Below, one piece after another: positions 42,541 through 50,856 of a stretch of DNA of 64,000 bases; the stretch's first letter is position 1, and every line of letters begins with the position of its first letter. This DNA comes from Ectothiorhodospiraceae bacterium (lineage in GTDB: Bacteria > Pseudomonadota > Gammaproteobacteria > HK1): assembly GCA_024234875.1 (NCBI GenBank), contig JACKNM010000004.1, forward strand, positions 372,001 to 436,000, read 5' to 3'. The notes below the pieces were generated by a model, which saw nothing but the letters and a program-made list of their open reading frames with translations, was not told the DNA's origin and ran no database searches. The position numbers and the translations under genes are program-made.

Positions 42541-43335
42541 TCAGTGCGCGGCCGCGCGCTTGTCTCCGGTCTGGGTCTGGCTCAGCAGGATCAGCGTCAG
42601 CGACACGACCACGATGACGGTCGAGATGGCGTGGATCTTCGGCGTGAACTCGAAGCGGATCATCGAGTAGATGTGGACCGGGATCGTCATCACCTCGGAG
42701 CCGGCGAGGAGGTAGGTGATCAGGAAGTTGTCGAACGAGACTGTGAACGACAGGAGCAGACCGCCGAGGATGGCTGGGGTCATCATCGGCAGCGTGATGC
42801 GCCGGAAGGTCGTCACCTCGTCCGCGCCGAGATCCATCGCCGCCTCCTCCAGCGAGCGGTCGAAGCCGTACAGGCGAGCCGACACCACCGTCACCACGAA
42901 CGGCAAGCCGAACAGCACGTGCCCGATCACCACCAGCACGATGCCGCTCTGCAGGTTCAGCAGCGTGGCCATGCTCAGCAGCGCGATACCGGTGATGATC
43001 TCGGGGATGATCAGCGGCGACAGAAAATAGGCCCGCGCCAGCTCGCGGAGCTTGAACTGGTGGCGGACCAGCGCCATCGCGCCCAGGGTCCCGATGAACG
43101 TCGCGAGAATCGACGACACCACGGCGATCCCTACCGAGGTCTGCAGCGCGTCGATGATCTTCTGATCCCCGAACGCGCGCCCGTACCAGTCGGTGGTCCA
43201 GCCGCGAATCGGGAACACCGAGTACTTGGACTTGCTGAACGACATCAGCACGACCATCAGGATCGGCGAGAACAGGAACAGGTAGGCGAGCAGCGCCCAA
43301 CCTCGCAGCAGGTATCGCCCGATGCGCATGGTCAA
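42541..43335 (-). CDS. ABC transporter permease, PotC type
   Basis: A 264-residue permease with six hydrophobic helices and the cytoplasmic loop EEAAMDLGADEVTTFRRITLPMMTP, which is the EAA motif contacting the ATPase. Sequence features such as FSPILMVVLMSFSKS and GWTTDWYGRAF are typical of the spermidine/putrescine PotC branch. It is the last gene of a four-gene transporter operon and overlaps the PotB-type gene by four bases. Confidence 0.92.
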   Translation of the reverse strand: MTMRIGRYLLRGWALLAYLFLFSPILMVVLMSFSKSKYSVFPIRGWTTDWYGRAFGDQKIIDALQTSVGIAVVSSILATFIGTLGAMALVRHQFKLRELARAYFLSPLIIPEIITGIALLSMATLLNLQSGIVLVVIGHVLFGLPFVVTVVSARLYGFDRSLEEAAMDLGADEVTTFRRITLPMMTPAILGGLLLSFTVSFDNFLITYLLAGSEVMTIPVHIYSMIRFEFTPKIHAISTVIVVVSLTLILLSQTQTGDKRAAAH

Positions 43336-44234
43336 CCCTGGAGCTTGTCGAACCGGAAGAGCCGGTTGTAGACGAGGATCATCACCAGCGTGATGATCAG
43401 GAAGATCGAGGCCAGCGCTCCACCGAACGGCCAGTTGAAGGTGGTGTAGTACTCCTCCCGAATCACGTTCGCGATCATCAGCTCACCCGGGCCGCCGAGG
43501 ATGTCCGGAGTCAGGAATGAGCCGATGGTCAGGATGAACACCAGCAGACAGCCGGTGCTCACACCGGGCAGCGACAGCGGCAGGGTCACCCGCAGGAAGG
43601 TCCGGATGCGCCCCGCGCCGAGATCCATCGCCGCCTCCTCGAGAACCGGATCGATCTTCTCGAGCACCGCGTAGAGCGGCAGGATCATGAACGGCAGGAA
43701 GACGTGGGTGAGGCCGACCATCACCGCGGTCTCGGTGTAGAGGAACTTGAGCGGCATGTCGATGATGCCGAGCTCGCGCAAGCCGTAGTTCACCAACCCG
43801 TTGGTCCCGAGCATGATCTTCCACGCGAAGGTGCGCACCACGATGGTGGTCCAGAACGGGATGATCAGCGCGACGAACAGCAGATTGCGCCAGCGGCCAG
43901 CGGATCGGGCCACGAAGTAGGCGACCGGGTAACCGACGATCAGGCAGATCAGCGTCACCGTCAGCCCGTAGCGCATGGTCTTCATGAAGACCGAGCGATA
44001 GACGTCGGTGCCGAGCGCGCGCGCGTAGTTGTCCAGGGTGAACCCCGGGGTCATGATGCCTTCGGCGAAGTGGTAGAAGCTGAAGACCAGCACCAGGGCG
44101 ATGGGCACGGTGAAGAAGATCACCAGCCAGACGAAGCCGGGCGCGAGCAGCACTCCGAGGCGCAAGCCCGCGCGCGAGCGCAGGCGATCGCCGAGCGAGG
44201 CCGGGGCCGCGCCAGCCGCGGCGTCCGCGCTCAT
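43332..44234 (-). CDS. ABC transporter permease, PotB type
   Basis: A 300-residue permease with six main helices, an N-terminal cytoplasmic extension, and EAA loop LEEAAMDLGAGRIRTFLRVTLP. The segment TDVYRSVFMKTMRYG and the order in the operon fit the PotB/PotH branch. It pairs with the PotC-type permease to form the membrane channel; overlaps both neighbours by four bases. Confidence 0.92.
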   Translation of the reverse strand: MSADAAAGAAPASLGDRLRSRAGLRLGVLLAPGFVWLVIFFTVPIALVLVFSFYHFAEGIMTPGFTLDNYARALGTDVYRSVFMKTMRYGLTVTLICLIVGYPVAYFVARSAGRWRNLLFVALIIPFWTTIVVRTFAWKIMLGTNGLVNYGLRELGIIDMPLKFLYTETAVMVGLTHVFLPFMILPLYAVLEKIDPVLEEAAMDLGAGRIRTFLRVTLPLSLPGVSTGCLLVFILTIGSFLTPDILGGPGELMIANVIREEYYTTFNWPFGGALASIFLIITLVMILVYNRLFRFDKLQG

Positions 44235-45313
44235 CGCAGCCCCTCGGTGATCAGGACCCCCTTGTCGGGACGCCAGCCGATCGTCACCGACGCGCCGGCG
44301 TGCCGGGGCTCGCCGCGCTCGACGTTCTGCTCCATCACCGTGACCAGACGCCCGCCGTCGAGTCGAATCTGGTAGCTGGTCGAGGAGCCCTGGTAGATGA
44401 CGTCCTCGACCTTGCCGTCGTAGCGATTCGGAAGCTCGCGCGCGGCCTCGCCGAGCACCACCTTCTCCGGTCGCACCGACACGCTGACCTTCTGGCCGGT
44501 GGAGACGCCGTTGCCCGGGACCCGAATCGCGAGCGCATCCGCGCCGACCGTGATCTCGCCACCGTCCATGGCGTCGACCTTGCCCTCGAAGAGATTGGTC
44601 TCGCCGATGAAGTGGGCGACGAATGCGGTGCGCGGGTTCTCGTAGATCTCGTTCGCATCCCCGATCTGCTCGATCACCCCGGCGTTCATGACGGCGATGC
44701 TGTTCGACATCGTGATCGCCTCCTTCTGGTCGTGGGTGACGTAGACGAAGGTGGTCCCGACCTCACGCTGGATGCGCTTGAGCTCGAGCTGCATCTGCTC
44801 GCGCAGCTTCAGATCCAGCGCCCCGAGCGGCTCGTCGAGGAGCAGCACGGTCGGCTGGCGCACCAGGGCGCGGGCGATGGCGACGCGTTGCTTCTGCCCG
44901 CCGCTCAGCTGCCCGATGCGTCGCTTGCCGTACTCCGGGAGCTGGATGAGGTCGAGCATCTGGCCGACGCTGCGCGCGATCTCGGCCTTGGATCCGCCCT
45001 GCATCTCGAGCCCGAACGCGATGTTCTGCTCGACCGTCATGTGCGGAAACAGGGCGAGGTGTTGGAACACGAGGTTGGTCGGCCGCCGGAACGGCGGGCG
45101 GTTGCGCATGTCCTCGCCGGCGATGGTGATGGTCCCCTTGGTGGGGGTCTCGAAGCCGGAGATCATCCGCATGATGGTGGTCTTGCCGCAGCCCGAGGGC
45201 CCCAGCAGCGAGAAGAACTCGCCCTTGCGGATTCCGAACGAGACGTCGTCCACCGCCACCACCTCTGCGAACGTCTTGGTGACGCGCGTGAGCTCGACGT
45301 CGTGCTCGGTCAT
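44231..45313 (-). CDS. ABC transporter ATPase, PotA type
   Basis: A 360-residue ATPase with Walker A GPSGCGKTT, signature LSGGQKQRV, Walker B LLLDEPLGALD, switch VTHDQKEA and a C-terminal TOBE regulatory domain (residues about 250-355), the layout of PotA and other CUT1-like importers. It energises the PotB/PotC-type permeases encoded downstream. It follows the binding protein gene after a 145-base gap that contains a strong stem-loop. Confidence 0.95.
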   Translation of the reverse strand: MTEHDVELTRVTKTFAEVVAVDDVSFGIRKGEFFSLLGPSGCGKTTIMRMISGFETPTKGTITIAGEDMRNRPPFRRPTNLVFQHLALFPHMTVEQNIAFGLEMQGGSKAEIARSVGQMLDLIQLPEYGKRRIGQLSGGQKQRVAIARALVRQPTVLLLDEPLGALDLKLREQMQLELKRIQREVGTTFVYVTHDQKEAITMSNSIAVMNAGVIEQIGDANEIYENPRTAFVAHFIGETNLFEGKVDAMDGGEITVGADALAIRVPGNGVSTGQKVSVSVRPEKVVLGEAARELPNRYDGKVEDVIYQGSSTSYQIRLDGGRLVTVMEQNVERGEPRHAGASVTIGWRPDKGVLITEGLR

Positions 45314-45366
45314 GTCGCTTCTGGTCCTCGTGGCGGCCGCTGTCGATCGGCCGCTCGGTCGCCGCG

Positions 45367-45393
45367 CGGGATCGGGCCCGGCGCCCGGTCCCG
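45367..45393 (-). terminator. Stem-loop between binding-protein and ATPase genes
   Basis: Eleven-base arms (CGGGATCGGGC and GCCCGGTCCCG, one G-T pair) around a five-base loop. Such hairpins after binding-protein genes often act as leaky terminators or mRNA stabilisers that raise the binding-protein level. Confidence 0.5.
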
Positions 45394-45458
45394 TGCTTCA
45401 CCTCGGTCTCGGGTGGATGCGCCCGCGCCGGTCGGCGCGGGCGCGCGAGCGCTCGCGG

Positions 45459-46541
45459 TCAGGCCTTGACCCGATTCGCGATCTCGGTCCACTTGTCGAT
45501 GTTCTTCAGGTTGTACTCGGGATCGACGAACGTGATGCGGGAGAGGATCTCGTTGCTCGCACCGAGGCGCGCCTCCTCCTCCTGGCTCAGCTTCACCTCG
45601 CCGTTGGTCGGTGCGTAGCTGATGCCGTTCAGCACGAAGTTCTTCTGCACCTCGGGCTCGAGCGCGAAATTGATGAGCGCAGCGGCGGCGGCCTTGTTCT
45701 CCGCGGTGGTTGGGATGGCCATGGTATCCACCCAGCCGGAGGTGCCTTCCTTCGGCTGCACGTACTGGATCGGATGCCCCTCCTTGCGCAGGTTGTTCAC
45801 CCGCCCACGCCAGAAGTTACCGACGAAGGCCTCACCGGTGGCGAACAGCTCGGTGCACTCCGCGCCGCTCGACCACCACTTGAGCAGGTTGGGCTTGAGC
45901 TCGTTCAGGCGCTTCTCGACGATGTCGAGGTCCTTGATGTCGTTGATGTTCTGCCCGGTGGCGAGCGCCCCGAGGTAGACCGGACCCGAGCCCGAGCCGT
46001 AGGCGACGACGCGGCCCTTGAACTGCGGATCCCACATCGCCTCCCAGCTGTCGGGCGCGCTCTTGAGCATGTCCTCGTTGTACGCAATCGCGGTGTCGCC
46101 GTAGAAGTAGGCGACCGAGTACACGTCCGGACCCGGGTCGTAGGTCGGCTTCTGGAACTTGTCGTACATTCGGCCGTAGTTCGGGATCGCGCCGAGATCG
46201 AGCGGCTGCAGCGCCTTCGCCTGCGCACCGCGGAGGATGAAGCTGTCACTGAGGAACGTCATGTCGACGCGCGAGTTGCCGGTCTTCAGCTTGGCGAGCT
46301 GCTCGGAGTTGTTGCCGAAGAACGTGTGCTTGTAGTCGACCCCGAACTCCTTCTTGAACGGCTCGAGGATGTAGTCGCGGACCGCATCCGCATAGCTGCC
46401 GCCCCACGACTCGACGTAGACGGTGCCCGACACCTTGTTCTGCGCGCGCAAGATGGCCGGAGCGGCGAGCGCGCCGGCACCGACTGCGGTGGTCTTGAGG
46501 AACTGCCTGCGGCTGGCGCTGGTCGGGGTGGTCGGCTTCAT
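45459..46541 (-). CDS. Extracellular solute-binding protein, PotD/PotF type (Tat-exported)
   Basis: A 360-residue periplasmic binding protein. ATG 46541 has GGAGGAG upstream. The Tat signal is SRRQFLKTTAVGAGALAAP. The mature part begins with VSGTVYVESWGGSYADAVR and carries NSRVDMTFLSD, FYGDTAIAYN and WGG-type binding-site aromatics, as in the polyamine/putrescine and 2-aminoethylphosphonate/iron-type cluster. The operon (PotD-, A-, B-, C-like) supports an importer for a small cationic or amino compound. A gamma-glutamyltransferase-family gene lies 136 bases upstream. Confidence 0.92.
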   Translation of the reverse strand: MKPTTPTSASRRQFLKTTAVGAGALAAPAILRAQNKVSGTVYVESWGGSYADAVRDYILEPFKKEFGVDYKHTFFGNNSEQLAKLKTGNSRVDMTFLSDSFILRGAQAKALQPLDLGAIPNYGRMYDKFQKPTYDPGPDVYSVAYFYGDTAIAYNEDMLKSAPDSWEAMWDPQFKGRVVAYGSGSGPVYLGALATGQNINDIKDLDIVEKRLNELKPNLLKWWSSGAECTELFATGEAFVGNFWRGRVNNLRKEGHPIQYVQPKEGTSGWVDTMAIPTTAENKAAAAALINFALEPEVQKNFVLNGISYAPTNGEVKLSQEEEARLGASNEILSRITFVDPEYNLKNIDKWTEIANRVKA

Positions 46542-46677
46542 CACGTTCTCCTCCTCATGCGGGCGACGGGTTGGACTGGCCGATGGTACGCCCCTGATCC
46601 GACGGGGTACAGGCCGCGTGCCGGGCAGCGTCGGCGTCGGAGATCGAGATTGATCGGTGTCAACGCCCGGTCGGCGC

Positions 46678-48240
46678 TCACGCTGCCGGCTCGCGTCGCG
46701 CGACCTGGCCGCGGCCGTCCCAGGCCGGATCGGCCGCTGCCTCGAGCACCCCGTCGTCGCGTCGCGATACCGCATGGACGATACCGGTGTGGCCGCTCGG
46801 CGCGACCGGCAGTCCGCGCGCCGCCAGACGCTCGCGCAGCGACGCGTCCTGCACCACCAGTGCGCCGTGCGACCAGTTCGGTCGCGAGCGCGAGACCGCG
46901 CTGACGATCCCCTCGCCGAGATCGACGAGCCGTGCGATCACCTGCGCGGTGGCACCGGGGATGCGCTCGCTGCCCGCACCACCGACCGCGAGTCGGGGCA
47001 GGCCGCCGCGAAGCAGCACCGCGGGCGTCATCTCGGTACGATCACGCGCACCCGGGGCCGGCTCGTTGGCCATCCGATAGCTGTGCGCGAAGAGGCCGCC
47101 GTGCTCGCGGCTGGCCACCCGCGCGCCGAAATGCGGTCCCATCGACTGCGTCAACGCGACGGCCATTGCGTCGCCGTCGACCGCCGCGAGGTTGGTGGTA
47201 TCGCGCACCGGTCCGGTGGGCCACCGCATGGCGGTGGCGACACGTTGCGTGACCTCGCGCGGCGCGCTCGCGAGCAGCCGCGCGACTCGCGCCTCGAGCG
47301 CGCCGACGGTGGCCGGGGTGAGCAACGCATCGTGGTCGAGCGCGGCCGGCCGCGGCGACAGCGTGCCGATCTCCTGCGGCTGCGCCGCCAGCGCCTCGTG
47401 CATCGCGATGGCGACGCGCATCGGGTCGAGCGACTGCCCACGCCCGTCACCCGCCGGCGCGCGCTCGAGCAGGGCGAGCATCAGCGCGAGGGTATGTCCC
47501 CACGCCTGGCGGCCCACCGTGACCAGCTCGTGGTCGCGATAACCGATGCGCACCACCTCGCCGTCGAGGGCCTGGCAGCCGGCGAGCTCGGCCTCGGTCC
47601 AGAACCCTCCACCGGCGCGATTGTCGGCGACCAGCGCCGGACCGGCGTCCGCGTGCAACGCCGCCGCCCCGCCGCGGGCGATCGCGTCGAGCAGGTCCGC
47701 GAGCGCGGGGAGTCGGTGTCGGGAGCCCGCCGCCGGCGCGCTGCCGTCGGCCGCGAGCCAGTGCCGGCGCGCGCCGGCGTCGCGTGCGAGATCCGCAGCC
47801 GCGCCGGCCCACGCCAGCGCGAGATTCGGGCCGACCACGAATCCGGCACGCGCGAGCGCGGCCGACGGTGCGATCAGGTCGGCCCACGGCATCCGACCGT
47901 GGCCGCGGTGCAGCCGCTCGAGCGCCGGGAGCAGGCCCGGCAGCGGGGCCGCCGCGTGCCCCTCGCATCGCCCGCGCGCCGGGCCGAGAACGTCCGGCGC
48001 GCGCGTCGCACCGTCGATCGCCTGCGCGCTGTCGCCATCGACGACCACCGCGTGGCAGCGGCCGAGGAGGCTCGCGTTGGCCGGGTCCGCGACGGTGAGC
48101 GCGACCGCGGTCGCGACCGCGGCGTCGGCGGCGTTCCCACCCGCCTCCAGCACCGCGCATCCGATCTCGGTCGCCGCGGCGGCGCTGCTCGCCACCGCAC
48201 CGATGTCGCTCGTCGTGCTCACGTCCGCCCGGTCCACCAT
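46678..48240 (-). CDS. Gamma-glutamyltransferase (GGT) family Ntn-hydrolase
   Basis: A 520-residue member of the GGT family, which autocleaves to expose a catalytic Thr. The large-subunit motifs are EAGGNAADAAVATAVALTV and LPGLLPALERLHRGHGRMPW; the nucleophile region is RDTTNLAAVDGDAMAVAL, equivalent to DTTHFSVVD in E. coli GGT, and SERIPGATAQVIARLVD near the end matches the GG-S-R-I-P region. No signal peptide is seen at ATG 48240, so it may be cytoplasmic, like several catabolic GGT-like enzymes. It is upstream of the PotD-type binding protein gene on the same strand. The exact substrate is not known. Confidence 0.86.
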   Translation of the reverse strand: MVDRADVSTTSDIGAVASSAAAATEIGCAVLEAGGNAADAAVATAVALTVADPANASLLGRCHAVVVDGDSAQAIDGATRAPDVLGPARGRCEGHAAAPLPGLLPALERLHRGHGRMPWADLIAPSAALARAGFVVGPNLALAWAGAAADLARDAGARRHWLAADGSAPAAGSRHRLPALADLLDAIARGGAAALHADAGPALVADNRAGGGFWTEAELAGCQALDGEVVRIGYRDHELVTVGRQAWGHTLALMLALLERAPAGDGRGQSLDPMRVAIAMHEALAAQPQEIGTLSPRPAALDHDALLTPATVGALEARVARLLASAPREVTQRVATAMRWPTGPVRDTTNLAAVDGDAMAVALTQSMGPHFGARVASREHGGLFAHSYRMANEPAPGARDRTEMTPAVLLRGGLPRLAVGGAGSERIPGATAQVIARLVDLGEGIVSAVSRSRPNWSHGALVVQDASLRERLAARGLPVAPSGHTGIVHAVSRRDDGVLEAAADPAWDGRGQVARREPAA

Positions 48241-48346
48241 GGTCGATCGGCGGGCACTGTAGCGGAGTGGGTGGCCGGCGTCGCGGCGTCGCCTCGCGTT
48301 GCGCAATCGCACATCGCGGACGATGTCGGCCTGCTACGCTCGTGGC

Positions 48347-50821
48347 GTGGACTACGCGAACTTCGAGGTCATCGTCAGCGACGGCCCGCCCGGCGCCTAT
48401 CCCGTCTACGTGATGGGAACGCGCTCGCGCGCGGCGAGTGGAACGCTCGCGCTCGACCCGACGGCGGACGAATGGGTCGACGCGCTCGCGCGCCTCGAGG
48501 ACCGGCATCGCACCGATCGCGAGTTCCTCGCCGCCTTCGGCCGCGAGCTCTACCGGCGCCTGCTCGCGGGCGAGCCCGGCGAGCTGTTCGAGGACTGCTT
48601 CCGCGAGGTGAAGGGCCGTAACCACGCCGGCATCCGGTTGCGTCTTCGCATCACGCCGCCTGCGCTCGCCGCGCTGCCGTGGGAGCTCCTGTACTCCGAT
48701 CGCGAGCGCAATCACCTCGCGAGCCTCGCGCGCTGCTCGCTGGTGCGATTCATGGCGAGCGATCAGCCGGCACGCGAGATCGACGTCAATCCGCCGCTCA
48801 GGATGCTGGTGTGCATCGCGCAGGCGCCGCCACCCTGGCCGCAGCTCGACGTCGAGGCCGAGCGCACCGCGATCGAGGAGACCCGGCGCGCGCTGGGTGA
48901 CCGCGTCGAGGTGCGCTGGCTGGAAGGCGCGATCACCGCGCAGGCGATCGCCACCGCGCTGGTCGAGCACGACGTCGACTGCTTCCACTTCATCGGCCAC
49001 GGCGAGCGGGTCGGCGACAGCGGGGCGCTGGTGCTCTGCGACGGCAACGGTGACGCCGCTCCGCTCGGCGACGCCGAGGCGGCCGAGATCTTCGGTCGCG
49101 CGACCGGCATCAAGCTGATGATGCTCAACGCCTGCAAGGGCGCGTCGCGCTCGTCGACGGACTCGATCGCCGGCATCGCGCCGGCGCTGGTCCAGGCCGG
49201 TGTGCCGGCGGTGGTGGCGATGCAGCACACCATCCTCGACGAGGCGGCGGTGCTGTTCGCGCGCTCGTTCTACGAGTGCTTCTTCGGCGACGCCAACCTC
49301 GGGCTGGTCGACGTCGCGGTCTCGCACGCGCGTGGCCAGATCGGGCGCCGCTTTCCCAGCCAGCGCGACTTCGCGATGCCGGTGGTGTTCCTGCGCACCG
49401 AGACCGGGTTGCTCCTCTCCGTCCCCGGTCGTACCCCGGCGGCGGCGAGCGCGGCCGGCCGCGCCCGGCTGCAGGCGGAGATCGCGACCCGCGAGGCGCT
49501 GGTCGCCGACGCGCCGGCCGACAGCCCGCGCCGGACCGCGCAGGTCGAGCGCATCGCGGCGCTGCGCGGCCGTCTGCGTCGTCACGTGCTCGCGGTGCTG
49601 GCGGGGGTGGGCGCGCTCGCGGCGACCCTGGTCGCGCTCTGGCTGGCGCTCTTCGACCCCTACGACCTGCGCCTCGAGCGCATCACCCTCGCGCTCGGTC
49701 ACGCGCTCTCGCCGCCGACACTGCACGCCGACATCGCCTTCGTGCGCATCGACGCCGACAGCGAGGCGCGCTACGGCCAGCGCCTCGGTCCGAGCTGGCG
49801 CGCCCTGCACGCGCGAGTGGTCGACGCGCTGGCCGAGGCTGGCGCCAGCACCATCGTCTTCGACGGCGACTTCGCCCACGCGACCACTGCCGACGATGCG
49901 TTGGCCGCCGCCATCGACCGCGCCGCCTCCCGCGCGCCGCCGACGCGGGTGGTCCTCGGCTACACCGATCTCTGGGACGAGGCGCCGGCCATCGCCCCGC
50001 GACTGCGGGCCTCGCGCGCGCACACCGGCGTCGCGTGCTTCGGCGGCATCGGCTCCCTCGCCCGCACCATGCCGGCCATCGCCATCGACCCGGCCGGCGC
50101 GCGCCCGTCGCGGCCCTCGCTCGCGCTGGCCGCCTTCGTCGCCCATCGCTACCGCGGCGCGGCGCCGCGCATCGGGCTCGCCGTCGGCGACGCGAGCCTG
50201 CACCTCGGCGCCGCCGGCGGGCTGGCGGCGACCGAGCGTCGCCTGTTCGACACCGAGGTCCGCACCGCGACCCAGGACGACAACGCCTGCCCCGCCCTCG
50301 CCGCCGGGGACGTCGTCGGCTCGCTGATGCTCGACCCGGTCCCGGCGGCGAGCCTGCGCGAGACGGCCACGGTCGTGCGCTACGAGGATCTGCTCGACGA
50401 CCGAGCAGCACCGGCGGCGCTCGCCGCGCTGCGCGGGCGGGCGGTGGTGGTCGGCTACGCCTCGACGCGTGACGACTTCGCGCTGTTCGCGGGCTCGGGC
50501 GAGCGGCGATTCGGCTACGAGCTGCACGCCGACGCCCTGAACAGCCTGCTCACCGATCGCGCCATCCGCCCCGCCGGCACCGCGGTGCAGCTCGGCCTGA
50601 TGCTCGCGCTGGTGGTGGCGACCGTCGCGGTGAGCGTCGTGCCCGGCTGGAGCGGGCGCTGGCCGTCACGGCTCGGCGCGCTGGCGGTGGCCACTGTCGG
50701 CCTCGCGGTCGCCCTGGTCGCCTATCTGGTCGGGGCGACACTCTTCGACAGCTTCTATCTGCTGGTCGCGGTGGCCACCGCGCACTGGCTCGCAACCCGC
50801 ACCCGGCGCTGGCTCGAGTGA
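48347..50821 (+). CDS. CHAT-CHASE2 membrane protein (caspase-like N-terminus plus extracellular sensor)
   Basis: An 824-residue two-part protein. The N-terminal half (about 1-360) is a CHAT domain: a bacterial caspase/separase-like fold with the His in FHFIGHGE (H218) and Cys in MMLNACKGA (C263) placed as in active peptidases. A charged linker and a first helix (about 413-435) follow. Then a CHASE2 domain (about 440-725: IAFVRIDADSEARYG, STIVFDGDFA, GRAVVVGYAS, DALNSLL) faces the periplasm, and three C-terminal helices end the protein. CHASE2 normally feeds cyclases or kinases; here no such output domain is present. GTG 48347 is used; ATG 48323 is possible. The FecR-type gene follows after 35 bases. 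Confidence 0.85.
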   Translation: MDYANFEVIVSDGPPGAYPVYVMGTRSRAASGTLALDPTADEWVDALARLEDRHRTDREFLAAFGRELYRRLLAGEPGELFEDCFREVKGRNHAGIRLRLRITPPALAALPWELLYSDRERNHLASLARCSLVRFMASDQPAREIDVNPPLRMLVCIAQAPPPWPQLDVEAERTAIEETRRALGDRVEVRWLEGAITAQAIATALVEHDVDCFHFIGHGERVGDSGALVLCDGNGDAAPLGDAEAAEIFGRATGIKLMMLNACKGASRSSTDSIAGIAPALVQAGVPAVVAMQHTILDEAAVLFARSFYECFFGDANLGLVDVAVSHARGQIGRRFPSQRDFAMPVVFLRTETGLLLSVPGRTPAAASAAGRARLQAEIATREALVADAPADSPRRTAQVERIAALRGRLRRHVLAVLAGVGALAATLVALWLALFDPYDLRLERITLALGHALSPPTLHADIAFVRIDADSEARYGQRLGPSWRALHARVVDALAEAGASTIVFDGDFAHATTADDALAAAIDRAASRAPPTRVVLGYTDLWDEAPAIAPRLRASRAHTGVACFGGIGSLARTMPAIAIDPAGARPSRPSLALAAFVAHRYRGAAPRIGLAVGDASLHLGAAGGLAATERRLFDTEVRTATQDDNACPALAAGDVVGSLMLDPVPAASLRETATVVRYEDLLDDRAAPAALAALRGRAVVVGYASTRDDFALFAGSGERRFGYELHADALNSLLTDRAIRPAGTAVQLGLMLALVVATVAVSVVPGWSGRWPSRLGALAVATVGLAVALVAYLVGATLFDSFYLLVAVATAHWLATRTRRWLE

Positions 50822-50856
50822 GCGCCGTCGGCAGACCGAACGCGGAGGAACCGCCC

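Noticed and set aside
47447..50527. Very long minus-strand open frame (about 1,026 codons)
   Set aside because: It is antisense to the GGT 5' part and to the CHAT-CHASE2 gene; its composition is Arg/Gly/Ala-rich with no domain, as expected for the shadow of high-GC coding DNA.
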